NCBI GenBank assembly: GCA_947167155.1
Contig: CAMVHB010000008.1
Coordinates: 1 to 57,740 of the forward strand
Source: an uncultured Lachnospiraceae bacterium
Lineage (GTDB): Bacteria; Bacillota; Clostridia; Lachnospirales; Lachnospiraceae
Length of the DNA stretch: 57,740 nucleotides
Direction: 5' to 3'
Positions 1 through 8,387 of the stretch are shown piece after piece. The translations under genes and the position numbers were made by a program. The notes under the pieces were generated by a model that saw only the letters and a list, made by a program, of their open reading frames with translations, did no database searches and had not been told where the DNA came from. Within the stretch, counting starts at the first letter, position 1. Every line of letters begins with the position of its first letter.

Positions 1-271
1 TAGAGCTTGCTTATGAGGAGCTTGTAATACCTAACTAAGGCCAAGCTCAAACAAAGAAGTGAGTTTTCACAGGGGTGCAGGGCCTTTTGGCCCCGCACCT
101 TTGCGAAAGTTCATCGCATGCCTGCTCCTTAGGACTCGTTCCGGAATGTAATATGCAAATTCATTTTTACATCAGGCGTCACTCGTATGCGGAGCAGGCA
201 CGCTCATCTTTCGGGTGCTACCGGGGTGAGTCACGGGGACGTTTTAAGGAAGGAAAAGGAAGGAATGCATT
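1..271. other. Gap upstream of the CIS genes with two inverted repeats
   Basis: No convincing gene is seen here; an open frame from 75 to 428 overlaps the next gene and has no ribosome binding site or recognisable content. Two inverted repeats are visible. One pairs 74-84 with 89-99 (one mismatch, TTTT loop) but has no following T run, so it is not a clear terminator. The other is a perfect 10-bp pair, TGCCTGCTCC at 119-128 with GGAGCAGGCA at 191-200. The strong purine-rich ribosome binding site of the next gene begins near 247. The preceding CIS genes (sheath, main tube) would be expected to the left of the window. Confidence 0.5.
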
Positions 272-634
272 ATGGAAACACTTTATGATTTCACTCTCCC
301 GAAGGGGTATATGGACTCGAATGGTGAGCTTCACAGAAGGGGACAGATGCGTCTTGCCACGGCAGGCGATGAGATCAGCGCCACGAGGGACCCGAGAGTC
401 CTTTCAAACCCTTCGTACCTTACCATAGTGATCCTTTCAAAGGTGATCACTGAGATCGAAGGTGTTCCCGCGGTCACGGCGACATTGATCGAAAAGCTGT
501 TTACCGCAGACCTTGCCTTCCTTCAGGATATGTACCAGAAGATCAATGACATCGAGCCTCCCGTGATGGAGGTCACCTGCCCCGAGTGCGGAAGGATATT
601 TGAGGTTCCGCTAAATTTTACCGAAGGGGCTTAA
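272..634 (+). CDS. CIS/phage tail assembly protein (tail assembly chaperone-like)
   Basis: A 120-residue protein preceded by an excellent ribosome binding site (AAGGAAGG, about 7 bases before the ATG). The N-terminal half is polar. The middle, around residues 45-85, reads as helices (VILSKVITEIEGV, LIEKLFTADLAFLQDMY). The C-terminus has a single CPEC pair (near residue 105) followed by GRIFEVPL. This matches the small 'phage tail assembly protein' found between tube and LysM/baseplate genes in Afp/PVC-type contractile injection systems, thought to help tube or tape-measure assembly. The gene directly downstream is DUF6760-like, its usual neighbour. The last codons contain a potential -1 slippery heptamer, described separately. 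Family assignment is by pattern and context. Confidence 0.72.
   Translation: METLYDFTLPKGYMDSNGELHRRGQMRLATAGDEISATRDPRVLSNPSYLTIVILSKVITEIEGVPAVTATLIEKLFTADLAFLQDMYQKINDIEPPVMEVTCPECGRIFEVPLNFTEGA
613..619 (+). promoter_or_regulatory. Candidate -1 ribosomal frameshift site (A AAT TTT)
   Basis: In the frame of the upstream gene the sequence reads CTA AAT TTT ACC, giving the canonical X XXY YYZ heptamer A AAT TTT. A -1 shift here enters a frame that has no ATG, GTG or TTG between the in-frame stop at 601-603 and the ATG at 667, yet encodes LYPKDELFREM, which resembles the expected start of DUF6760-like proteins. The result would be one fused protein of about 194 residues ending at 855, besides the short product ending at 634. 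This is analogous to the G/GT frameshift of phage tail assembly chaperones. Not proven; no downstream pseudoknot was identified. Confidence 0.42.
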
Positions 635-666
635 AGCTTTATCCAAAGGATGAGCTCTTCCGCGAG

Positions 667-855
667 ATGTCCTTTATCTCTTATTATTTTCACTGGAGCG
701 AGGACGAGGTGCTTTCGATGGAGCATGCGACCCGCAGGAGATGGTGCAAAGAGATATCAGAGATAAACAAGAGCTTAAGTCCCGCAAAAGCAAAGGGCTC
801 TGAAAAGAGCATTACAGAAATGTATCAGACCAAGGATGCCTACAAGCATATGTGA
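667..855 (+). CDS. DUF6760-like small CIS protein
   Basis: From the ATG at 667 this encodes 62 residues. The core FHWSEDEVLSMEHATRRRW is typical of the small DUF6760-type protein that follows the tail assembly protein in many extracellular contractile injection systems; its exact role is not known. The family-like part starts upstream of the ATG (LYPKDELFREM is encoded at 637-669), so the ATG start probably removes conserved residues. No normal start codon exists upstream, which favours translation through a -1 frameshift from the previous gene. An AAAGGA lies at 645-650, too far from 667 for a good ribosome binding site. Confidence 0.65.
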   Translation: MSFISYYFHWSEDEVLSMEHATRRRWCKEISEINKSLSPAKAKGSEKSITEMYQTKDAYKHM

Positions 856-869
856 TACGGAGATAATAA

Positions 870-2387
870 ATGGCAGCTGACAATATCCTCGTAAAAAATC
901 TGGGTCTTCATCCCACCCCGAGCTTCAATTTCATGCTGCGCGTCGAGGCGCTCTTTGACCTTCCCTGCAAGGCGGTCAGGGCCTTCACCAAGGCGAATGA
1001 ATTTGAATATATCCAGGAGGGCGGGCTGAATGACTATGTCCATATGAGAAGGAAGCCCATAACACAGCCCTTCACCTTTGAGGTGGACCGCTATGTGGGT
1101 GTTGATTACTTTGATCCGCTCCCTCTCGGGTCTGAGCCCATCCTTCCCGTCTGCCTCCTCGTCTTCGGCGGCGCGGCCTACAGGGAAAACGGCACGACCA
1201 CCTTCCTTCGCATGTACACGTTCACCGCCTGCAAGGTAATGGAAAAGACCTACGGAGAACTGAATGCGGAACAGAGCGGGCTTTATGTTGAGACCACGAA
1301 GCTTTCCTACCATGAATGTATTATCGTCACGAATCCTTCGATCTACGATCTCGGCGGCAAACAGACCACATACAAAGAGGATCTCGAGCTTGACACGAAG
1401 ACAAACATCTACAAGGCAAACACAAAGCCCAAGTATGCGCGCACCGTTCCGGACGGTACTGCCGGAAAAACGATCAACAGGAAGGCGGATGGTAGCAATG
1501 ACGCTGCTGGTGACAATCTGAACCGCGGCCGTTATGATCCTGAGAAGAACATATATTTCGCAGTCACTCCGCCCGAGAGCATCATCGGCCATACCGGCGG
1601 TCCGGTTTATGATGACAAGGGCAACAAGATCACGCAGACAGCCGATGACAACATGCACCGCGGCAGGTATGATGCGGCAAATGGCGGGAAATATGACCGC
1701 ATGACATTTACAAAGAATATCATGGGGGCCGGAAAGTTCGCACTTACTCCGCCGAACGACAAAGACAGGGCCGAGAGGCATATATATTCTCCGGAGGATG
1801 ATACACATTACGCGAACAGGGTTTCCGACAGCGTCATCGGGCGTTCGGGCAGGCCTATCCTGGACGAGAACGGAAAGGATATCAAGCAGACTGCGAACGA
1901 CAACGTGAACCGTGGAAGGTATACCGACTCAAAGCGCTTCGCCCTTCAGCCCGCAGCGCCCGAAGAAGGAAATACCGACCTGAACCGCGGCAGATATGAC
2001 GCGGCGGAGGGACAGGCCTTCTCACGCGAGAGCTTTACAAGGGACATTATGAAAACCCCGAAATATGCTTCCGTTCCCGCAAACAATGCCGATCGCGCCG
2101 AGAGACATCTTTATGATCAAAAGAGCGATAAGCACTATGCAAAGCGGGTCAGCGATCTTTCCGGTGAAACGACCCCGGAGGTGGATGACCTGAACCGCGG
2201 CAGATATGACGCAGCTGAAGGCGGGACCTTCTCAAAAGAAGGCTTTACAAGGGAGATCATGAAAACTCCGAAGTACGCCTCTATCCCCGCGAACAATGCA
2301 GAGCGGGCAGAGAGAAGGATCTACACCGAGGGCGATTCCGCATCTATGAGTCACATAGATGCAGCGTCTTATCTCAACAGAAGATGA
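870..2387 (+). CDS. Tail-tube protein (gp19/Afp1-like) with a repeat-rich C-terminal extension
   Basis: Residues 1 to about 155 look like a tail-tube protomer of the T4 gp19/Afp1/Afp5 fold: FNFMLRVEAL, then the EYIQEGGLNDYVH loop typical of these proteins, a middle strand RMYTFTACKV, and a closing VETTKLSYHE. Usual tube proteins stop near 150 residues; this one has about 350 more. The extension repeats an RGRYD-centred unit at about residues 214, 259, 344, 370 and 440. The longer units also carry FTR-IMKTPKYAS, ANNA-RAER and Y-NRVSD blocks. It is hydrophilic, with no membrane segments. It may be a specialised tube initiator, cap or surface-display protein; a plain repeated tube subunit seems less likely at this size. 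ATG start with GGAG 7 bases upstream. Confidence 0.75.
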   Translation: MAADNILVKNLGLHPTPSFNFMLRVEALFDLPCKAVRAFTKANEFEYIQEGGLNDYVHMRRKPITQPFTFEVDRYVGVDYFDPLPLGSEPILPVCLLVFGGAAYRENGTTTFLRMYTFTACKVMEKTYGELNAEQSGLYVETTKLSYHECIIVTNPSIYDLGGKQTTYKEDLELDTKTNIYKANTKPKYARTVPDGTAGKTINRKADGSNDAAGDNLNRGRYDPEKNIYFAVTPPESIIGHTGGPVYDDKGNKITQTADDNMHRGRYDAANGGKYDRMTFTKNIMGAGKFALTPPNDKDRAERHIYSPEDDTHYANRVSDSVIGRSGRPILDENGKDIKQTANDNVNRGRYTDSKRFALQPAAPEEGNTDLNRGRYDAAEGQAFSRESFTRDIMKTPKYASVPANNADRAERHLYDQKSDKHYAKRVSDLSGETTPEVDDLNRGRYDAAEGGTFSKEGFTREIMKTPKYASIPANNAERAERRIYTEGDSASMSHIDAASYLNRR

Positions 2388-2403
2388 TAATGAAAGGCTT
2401 TAA

Positions 2404-4494
2404 ATGCTTACGATAAAAGGGCCGATAGAACTGAAGACGAACCGCCCCTTTGTCGGGCACTGTGAGGGCTTTGCCGAAAGGATAGAGGCAAATTACTCTG
2501 TAATGGGGACAAAGATAGAGGCAGAGGACCTTCTCCACATGGTGACCTCGCCTCCGGAGATCTTTATAGAAGAGGGCGGCGACATCAATGTGCAAAACTC
2601 AAACGCCGTATTTGAAGGCCAGTCCCAGAAGATCGACATCGTAAACAACCTTCTGAACCGGATAGTAGTGGACGCTGACTACGGCCTCACCTATCAGGAC
2701 CGGGTATTCATAGAAAACGTCCTTTCAAAGCTCGGCGTGACCGATGTGAAAAGCTTCATGAAGAGGGTCTCAAATATTGAATATGACACGATAGAGACCG
2801 CAAAGCTTACGAATGATTATTTTTCCGAGCTTGCCCAAAACATTGACCGTATCGAAAACATAGCCCTGTCTTCGGAAGAGGGAAGGGAATCCGCAAAGAT
2901 CACACGCAAGGAGCGGGAAAAGGCCTTTTATACGAGTATAATGGATCGACTGAAGACCGCGGCCATATACCAGATAGTCAGGAATTTCGGCGACACGACG
3001 CAGAACAATACCATATCGGAAAGCCTTGTAAGAAACAGCGAGCAGAATTTCCTTACAAAAAAGGTGCTTTTGAACTCGCTCCGGGAGGATCTTTCGGGAG
3101 AGCGGCTCCCGCTCACTTTCAGGAGCGAGGAGTATATAGAGGAGGTTCGGGAAGCCAAAGAGGAGCTCACCGACATTCAGGTCACGCGCTCACTCTCCGC
3201 AAGCGTCCTCATGGAGATGGTGAAGAACCTCTACCACGCCCTCTTTGACAAGAGCGAGTACAGGGAAGGGCGGGTATTTGACTTCTCAAGGAATTTCTAC
3301 CGGATGGGAGACAACATCCTTTCGCGTATCTCCTCTCGCTCCGAGGGCAGCAGGTTCTATGATTACCGTGACTTCATAGAAAGCGCCGGCGATGAATTCG
3401 AGAGCGCGCTTACGATCTTTTCAAACACTGAGGAAAATAATGAAGAGCGGGAGGAATACCTTCTTTCGCTTCGAAAGACCATAGAAAACCTTTCCGGCGG
3501 GAATCAGGATATCGAAAACGAGAATTTTGTCCTGAACCAAAGGATAGAAAATACCGAAGAGGCGGTTGAGACCACGCTCCTTGCCGCTGAAGAAGGTGAG
3601 AGGGAGGCAGAGACAGTTGAGAAGGAGATCGAGCGTGAGACCATAGACACAAAGACCCTTGAGCGCGAGCTATATGAGATCAACGAGAGAAACCTGAAGG
3701 CCCGTGACCGCTATACCGAGATCTTTTCAGAGCTTAAGAGAAGGGCAAAGAGAGATTCCGCCGACGGGCGCACCTTAACGAAGAAAGAGGCATTGAGGGC
3801 GCTGATGGACAGGAATTACCGCCCCGAGACCGATATGGAAAGCTCGCCTGTTCCCCTTGAGCGTGACCTGATGGTCGAAGCCGTAAGGGATACCCTGATG
3901 GAGTTTCCCGAAGGCGACATCAATGTATACGAGCTCATGCAGCGGCACAACCAAAGATTTGATGCTCCATCGGAAGCCGTCCGCCAGGCAGACGCGATAC
4001 AGTCCCTGCTTTCCGACATCAGGCGTGTTGAGACTGTTTATCGCGAAGAGCCCGATATCGAAAAGGAAGCAGCATCGGCCGGCGAAGAGGCTGCAAGAAG
4101 GATAATGGAGGAAGCTGCCGGAGGACTTTCGAAAAGTAATGCAGTGAGGCGGGAGGTCGCCGGGGCTCCGAAAATAGATCTTGTCCACAAGGCAGAGAAT
4201 ACGCTTTCCGAAGAAGAGATAAGGGAGTCCCTTGAAGAGCTGAGGCGCTTTGTAAAGAGCGAAAAAATAGTTGAGGAAACCGGGAACATCAGCATTATCT
4301 CAAATGAGAAAAAGGCTGAGAAGAGGATAGAGGAAGCCGGCGCGGATTTCATGAAGCCCAGGATTCGGACGGACGCCGAGATAGAAGCCATGATCAGCCG
4401 TGGCGTAAAGAGCCAGATGTCAAAGATCTCCGAGCAGGTGATGGGAAAGCTTGCAAAGAAGCTTCAGAGTGACAGATCAAGGAGAGGATTGTAA
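2404..4494 (+). CDS. Large coiled-coil CIS-associated protein of unknown family (possible tape measure)
   Basis: A 696-residue, highly charged and mostly helical protein that I do not recognise by sequence. The N-terminal 100 residues (starting MLTIKGPIELK) look partly beta-structured. Residues from about 165 onward are dominated by Glu, Arg and Lys with heptad-like patterns, most clearly near 370-445 (runs such as REAETVEKEIERETIDTK). It starts just after the tube gene and ends 3 bases before the next, so it belongs to the same transcript. No gene of the usual tape-measure type is seen elsewhere in the cluster; a long helical protein here could fill that role or act as a scaffold. That is inference only. 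Confidence 0.5.
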   Translation: MLTIKGPIELKTNRPFVGHCEGFAERIEANYSVMGTKIEAEDLLHMVTSPPEIFIEEGGDINVQNSNAVFEGQSQKIDIVNNLLNRIVVDADYGLTYQDRVFIENVLSKLGVTDVKSFMKRVSNIEYDTIETAKLTNDYFSELAQNIDRIENIALSSEEGRESAKITRKEREKAFYTSIMDRLKTAAIYQIVRNFGDTTQNNTISESLVRNSEQNFLTKKVLLNSLREDLSGERLPLTFRSEEYIEEVREAKEELTDIQVTRSLSASVLMEMVKNLYHALFDKSEYREGRVFDFSRNFYRMGDNILSRISSRSEGSRFYDYRDFIESAGDEFESALTIFSNTEENNEEREEYLLSLRKTIENLSGGNQDIENENFVLNQRIENTEEAVETTLLAAEEGEREAETVEKEIERETIDTKTLERELYEINERNLKARDRYTEIFSELKRRAKRDSADGRTLTKKEALRALMDRNYRPETDMESSPVPLERDLMVEAVRDTLMEFPEGDINVYELMQRHNQRFDAPSEAVRQADAIQSLLSDIRRVETVYREEPDIEKEAASAGEEAARRIMEEAAGGLSKSNAVRREVAGAPKIDLVHKAENTLSEEEIRESLEELRRFVKSEKIVEETGNISIISNEKKAEKRIEEAGADFMKPRIRTDAEIEAMISRGVKSQMSKISEQVMGKLAKKLQSDRSRRGL

Positions 4495-4497
4495 AAA

Positions 4498-5361
4498 ATG
4501 AGCGTAGCAGCAATGGCGCAGTCAGCGCTTGGAATGATACCCAAAGCCATTCTCTGTGCACCGAGTGCGGAATATATGGAGCTTTACGCGAACGCGGCGA
4601 AGATACCCTCAGTCGGCGGGAAATCCGCAACGGACGCCATGGACGCCCTGATGCTGAAGAACGCCGACCTTGTCCAGAAGCAGATGTATGTGGCTGCAAA
4701 GGGCGGGAGAGCCGCGGAGAAGATCATGATGGAGACCATCCAGGCCAACAATTATTGTGCCCTTGAGGTGCAGTACAATCCCTCGTCGATCTACTTTACA
4801 TCGCAGGAGGGTTATTCCTACGAGGTTTCTGACGGAGGCCTCGGAGGACAGGCGCGGCAGGTAAGTACCACAAAGGCTCCGTCGTCCGTTACGATGAGCT
4901 GCGAGCTCATATTTGACGCGATGAACAAGGATGACGCCTTTGGCATTACCGATCAGGGAATAACCCCGGATCACCTTTTGTCCGCCGGCATGGATATTGC
5001 GGTACAGATGAGGGGCGGCTATTCAGTTTCAGAACAGGTGAATGCGATCATAGCCTGCCTCTTTTCATCGATGACGAGACAGGTCATATTCTACTGGGGC
5101 GGCATGAGCTTCAGAGGCGAGCTTACATCGGTTTCGGCAACCTATACAATGTTCAATAAGGACGGAAATCCCATAAGGGCAAATGTCCAGATAGAGATCT
5201 ATCAGAAGAATGAAGACAATGTCTATGACCAGTCGCAGTACAAGCAGGCCTTTGAAGAGACCTTCAAGAGCCCGATGGCGGCCAGGGCGTCAGGCTTCCT
5301 GGGAAAGGTCAACGACACGCTTGCCAACAATATGACGAGTATCAGGAATGCATCGCTTTAA
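4498..5361 (+). CDS. CIS tube/Afp7-like baseplate connector protein, copy 1
   Basis: A 287-residue protein carrying the pattern of the CIS_tube/Afp7 family that joins the tube to the spike complex. It has VQYNPSSIYFTS near residue 84-95, a TMSCELIFD strand near 136-144, and a C-terminal FYWGGMSFRGELTSVSATYTMF block followed by DGNPIRANVQIEI (about residues 198-238). Afp7 relatives often end in a LysM domain; none is seen here. A hydrophobic Ala-rich stretch lies at the N-terminus (MAQSALGMIPKAILCA) but does not look like a secretion signal. The next gene is a paralogue with the same landmarks. ATG start is 3 bases past the previous stop, suggesting translational coupling. Confidence 0.8.
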   Translation: MSVAAMAQSALGMIPKAILCAPSAEYMELYANAAKIPSVGGKSATDAMDALMLKNADLVQKQMYVAAKGGRAAEKIMMETIQANNYCALEVQYNPSSIYFTSQEGYSYEVSDGGLGGQARQVSTTKAPSSVTMSCELIFDAMNKDDAFGITDQGITPDHLLSAGMDIAVQMRGGYSVSEQVNAIIACLFSSMTRQVIFYWGGMSFRGELTSVSATYTMFNKDGNPIRANVQIEIYQKNEDNVYDQSQYKQAFEETFKSPMAARASGFLGKVNDTLANNMTSIRNASL

Positions 5362-5375
5362 AGGACAGATAATAA

Positions 5376-6353
5376 ATGGATTTAGTAAAGAATGCAGTAA
5401 CGAATGTAGGAAAGAATGCAGGCAAGAAGGTCCTCCAGAATCTGGGCTTCGTTGAAAAGGCCGTTATTACGGTGTATCTGAAGTCTCAAGCGCAGCAGCT
5501 CAGAAAGTCGGCGGATATCGTTTCATCCAAGGGAAGGATCGAAAATGCCGCCGTCATAATGGCAAATGCCATTGCCACGCAGGCTCTGCAGAACGTGGCC
5601 GAGGGTACCCAGAGCGCTGCTGATGCGACTGCGAAGATCACGAGTGCGCTGAATACCATAGGCGCGGAGAACATGCCGGAGATCCCGTCTCCCGCGACTC
5701 TCGCAAGAGGCAGCGCAAAGATCTTTACGGTGCAGTTCAACCCGGCTGAGCTTCGGGTCTCAGGCAGCGGCGGCGGTTTTGTACGCCAGCAGAATTATAT
5801 CGAGGGGGCGGCCAGCTCCATTGACTACCAGGCGATGAAGACGAATGTCACGATGTCCTGCAAGCTCATATTTGATGAGTCTGATCCCATTGGAAGCTTT
5901 TCCCCGCTTTCCTGGCCGGGAGGGGCCTTCGGGGTCACGGAAATGAATCCCGTCGTTCTCGGAAAGGATTTCTACAAAGCGGCAAAGTCCGTAACAAACG
6001 GCACAAAGGTGCGCACCGAGGTCTCAGCCTTCCTTGCCGCGGTAAGGAATGAATACTGCCAGAGAGTCGGCTTTTCCTGGGGCGAGAACCACTATGAAGG
6101 TGACGTGAACAATGTCTCCGCGCAGTATACGATGTTCAATACCTCCGGTGAGCCTGTACGTGCCATCGTCAATTTTTCTATGCTTCTGATCAATCCAAAC
6201 GACCCGGCTACACAGAATTCAGCGGCCCAGCTCCTTGGCAAGCCCTGGTTTGAAGCGTACAAAAAGATGTTTTCGGTCACCCAAAAGAGCCGTGTGTCAA
6301 GGCTTTCATCCCAGCAGAACACTCTTGGCAGCATATTGAATATTCCTATATAG
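5376..6353 (+). CDS. CIS tube/Afp7-like baseplate connector protein, copy 2
   Basis: A 325-residue paralogue of the preceding gene. Shared landmarks are FTVQFNPAELRVSG (about residues 114-127), TMSCKLIFDE, VGFSWGENHYEGDVNNVSAQYTMF (about 229-252) and GEPVRAIVNFSMLLIN. The N-terminal 100 residues are helical and Ala-rich. Two consecutive copies suggest a hetero-oligomeric ring or separate inner and outer collars between tube and hub, as with the paired gp48/gp54-type proteins of contractile phages; this is inference. No LysM module is present. Spacing to both neighbours is about 10-15 bases. Confidence 0.8.
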   Translation: MDLVKNAVTNVGKNAGKKVLQNLGFVEKAVITVYLKSQAQQLRKSADIVSSKGRIENAAVIMANAIATQALQNVAEGTQSAADATAKITSALNTIGAENMPEIPSPATLARGSAKIFTVQFNPAELRVSGSGGGFVRQQNYIEGAASSIDYQAMKTNVTMSCKLIFDESDPIGSFSPLSWPGGAFGVTEMNPVVLGKDFYKAAKSVTNGTKVRTEVSAFLAAVRNEYCQRVGFSWGENHYEGDVNNVSAQYTMFNTSGEPVRAIVNFSMLLINPNDPATQNSAAQLLGKPWFEAYKKMFSVTQKSRVSRLSSQQNTLGSILNIPI

Positions 6354-6363
6354 GCGCATCATC

Positions 6364-7524
6364 ATGATAGAATTTTCGCAGATAGTTGCAAAATACGGCT
6401 CGCTCACAAATCCTGCCGTAAAGATAGAGGTCAATGGTATAGGCGTCCAGATGTCAAAGGACAAGCTTCAGATAGCCTACCTTGATGTGGACCTTACCGC
6501 GGGTTATGAGGCATCGACCGCGGTCTACCGCATCACAAACTGCTACAACATGAATCTTGGCCAGTTCAAGTACGGGGCGCTGAAGCCTTTTATCATGCTT
6601 GGCTCGGCCGTCACCATAAGCCTTGGCTACAACGGCTCGGCAGGTCCCGTCTTCAAGGGCTATATATCAAAGGTCGAGTTCGCTTATGACTCGATGGATG
6701 AGACGACCATGCCTTATTGCGAAGTCACCTGCATGGATGTAAAGGGCATAATGATGTCAAACCGCTACCAGAAGCAGCTGTTGTCGAGGAACTACAGCGG
6801 CGCGGTTTCGGAGCTTTTCGCCCTTCCCCAGTATATGGCGCTGCAGGTGCCGCCGAAGGACATCATGTCCTCAATGAAGAATATAGTCCCGACCCCGGAT
6901 GTCGCGACCTCCACGGTTCCCGTGAACCTGGACCGGACCATAGAGATGTATGACGAGAGCGACTACGAATTCGTGGTCAGGGCGGCAAAAAGGTTCAATT
7001 ACGATTTCTTTGTGGTGGCAGGCGAGGTCAATTTCTTCCCGGCGAAGCTTGTGTTCCTGCCCTTCATGAAGCTCACGCCGAAGGATTCCATGAGGTCGGT
7101 TTCCGTGACCTACGATATAGCCGGAATGGTGGGAGGAGTCGAAGTCAGGAACATGGATCCCGACAAGGGAATACCCATAGTCGGCAAGAAAAAGATGACG
7201 AACAAGCTTTCAGGCGGCCCCATTGTAAAGACCATCGTGAAGCCCCAGACCAAGGTGGTTGTCGACAACTCTATCAGGGATACGGTGGACGCCGCGGCGA
7301 GGGCGGATTTCATAGCCGATCAGGAGAGCTACAGGTTTGGAACGATAGAGGCTGAATTTGTAGGCATCCCGGATATCCCTCCTGCGGTATTTATCCAGTT
7401 TGACGGCCTCGGTTCTACCGTCGACAACAGCTTTTATATCACAAGGGTGCGCCATATCATGGACAAGGCCGGTTACATTACCCGCGTGACGGGACGCGCG
7501 GCTTCCCTTTCACTCGGCCTATAA
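6364..7524 (+). CDS. Baseplate hub protein (gp27/gpD-like, N-terminal half of VgrG/Afp8)
   Basis: A 386-residue protein matching the late-control gpD/gp27 hub fold. It begins with a beta-rich domain (IEVNGIGVQMS, LDVDLTAGYEASTAVYRI), then KPFIMLGSAVTISLGYNG and GYISKVEFAYDS, and a second domain around residues 195-240 (YDESDYEFVVRAAKRFNYDFFVVAGEV), typical of VgrG and gpD proteins. The OB-fold and spike are not in this protein but in the next gene, so VgrG is naturally split here as gp27 and gp5 are in T4. The trimeric hub would sit below the tube. The ATG lacks a strong Shine-Dalgarno sequence. Confidence 0.82.
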   Translation: MIEFSQIVAKYGSLTNPAVKIEVNGIGVQMSKDKLQIAYLDVDLTAGYEASTAVYRITNCYNMNLGQFKYGALKPFIMLGSAVTISLGYNGSAGPVFKGYISKVEFAYDSMDETTMPYCEVTCMDVKGIMMSNRYQKQLLSRNYSGAVSELFALPQYMALQVPPKDIMSSMKNIVPTPDVATSTVPVNLDRTIEMYDESDYEFVVRAAKRFNYDFFVVAGEVNFFPAKLVFLPFMKLTPKDSMRSVSVTYDIAGMVGGVEVRNMDPDKGIPIVGKKKMTNKLSGGPIVKTIVKPQTKVVVDNSIRDTVDAAARADFIADQESYRFGTIEAEFVGIPDIPPAVFIQFDGLGSTVDNSFYITRVRHIMDKAGYITRVTGRAASLSLGL

Positions 7525-7537
7525 GAAAGACAAAGCT

Positions 7538-8368
7538 ATGGATCTTTATGACGTAATAGACGAAATAAGTGCAAAGCAGGTGCGTACCACCGAATCGGGC
7601 GACACCAAGGTCGAGGGGCTCATTGTCGGCAAAGTCACGAAAAACTTTGACATGCAGTTTCCGGGCAGGGTCTGCGTTTCGATCCCCACCCGTGATGCGC
7701 CGTCAAATACGCTGCTCTGGGCCCGTGTCATATCCTTTTACATGGGGAACAGCTGGGGTGAATACTTCCTTCCCGAGGTAGGGGACGAGGTGGTGCTTGG
7801 CTTTGAGGGAGGAAACATCGAGAGGCCCTATGTCATAGGCTCGATCCCTACGATGAAGTCAATGCTCGTGAAGCGCTCGGCCAACAAGGACAATACGATC
7901 AAGCAGATCATGACCCGAGCCGGAAACACCATAGAGATCACGGACACCGCAGCCCCCGCCGGAGGCGGTGCCCCGACTCCCCAGGACAAGATCAGGATCT
8001 ATACCGCGAACAAGGAACGCGAGGTCTGCCTTGACAATGCTACGGGGCGGATCACCTTAAAGGACCAGAAGAATGAAAATTATGTTCAGATAGATACTAC
8101 CAAGCAGGCTATCACTATCCGTGCCGCTCAGCAGATCCGGATAATAGTCGGGCAGAATATCACTATCACCGCAAGCGACATGAATGGCGCCGGTAGCGTG
8201 ACCATAGCCTGCAAGAAGTTCACAGTGAACGCCCAGGGAAAGATCACTTTGAATTCCACCTCCGGAGTCGCTATCAAGCAGGGCAGCATCAATATCGACG
8301 GACAGAACATCAGTATCAATTCCCAGGGTACACTCACCGCCAACGGCCAGATAGTGAAGCTAGGCTGA
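7538..8368 (+). CDS. Spike protein (gp5/gpV-like, C-terminal half of VgrG/Afp8)
   Basis: A 276-residue protein. Residues 25-110 form the OB-fold of phage baseplate V/gp5 proteins: EGLIVGKVTKNFDMQFPGRV, then WGEYFLPEVGDEVVLGFEGG and RPYVIGS. From about residue 120 the chain becomes a repetitive beta-helix-like spike (IKQIMTRAGNTIEITD, ITIRAAQQIRIIVGQNI, ITITASDMN, SINIDGQNISINSQG) ending in ANGQIVKLG. It would form the trimeric central needle under the hub. No lysozyme domain as in T4 gp5 is present, and no PAAR tip gene is seen in the window. Follows the hub gene by 13 bases. Confidence 0.88.
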   Translation: MDLYDVIDEISAKQVRTTESGDTKVEGLIVGKVTKNFDMQFPGRVCVSIPTRDAPSNTLLWARVISFYMGNSWGEYFLPEVGDEVVLGFEGGNIERPYVIGSIPTMKSMLVKRSANKDNTIKQIMTRAGNTIEITDTAAPAGGGAPTPQDKIRIYTANKEREVCLDNATGRITLKDQKNENYVQIDTTKQAITIRAAQQIRIIVGQNITITASDMNGAGSVTIACKKFTVNAQGKITLNSTSGVAIKQGSINIDGQNISINSQGTLTANGQIVKLG

Positions 8369-8387
8369 TCTTTATAAGGAGCAGGAT

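Noticed and set aside
74-99. Rho-independent terminator
   Set aside because: The stem is good but it is followed by TTTGCGAAAG rather than a T run.
75-428. Open frame upstream of and overlapping the tail assembly gene
   Set aside because: No ribosome binding site, no recognisable content and overlap with a well-supported gene.
840-1808. Long minus-strand open frame opposite the tube gene
   Set aside because: It mirrors the codon structure of the tube gene; its protein has no plausible domains and no ribosome binding site.
2404-4494. SMC or Rad50-like ATPase
   Set aside because: Coiled coil only; no Walker A or B motif is present.
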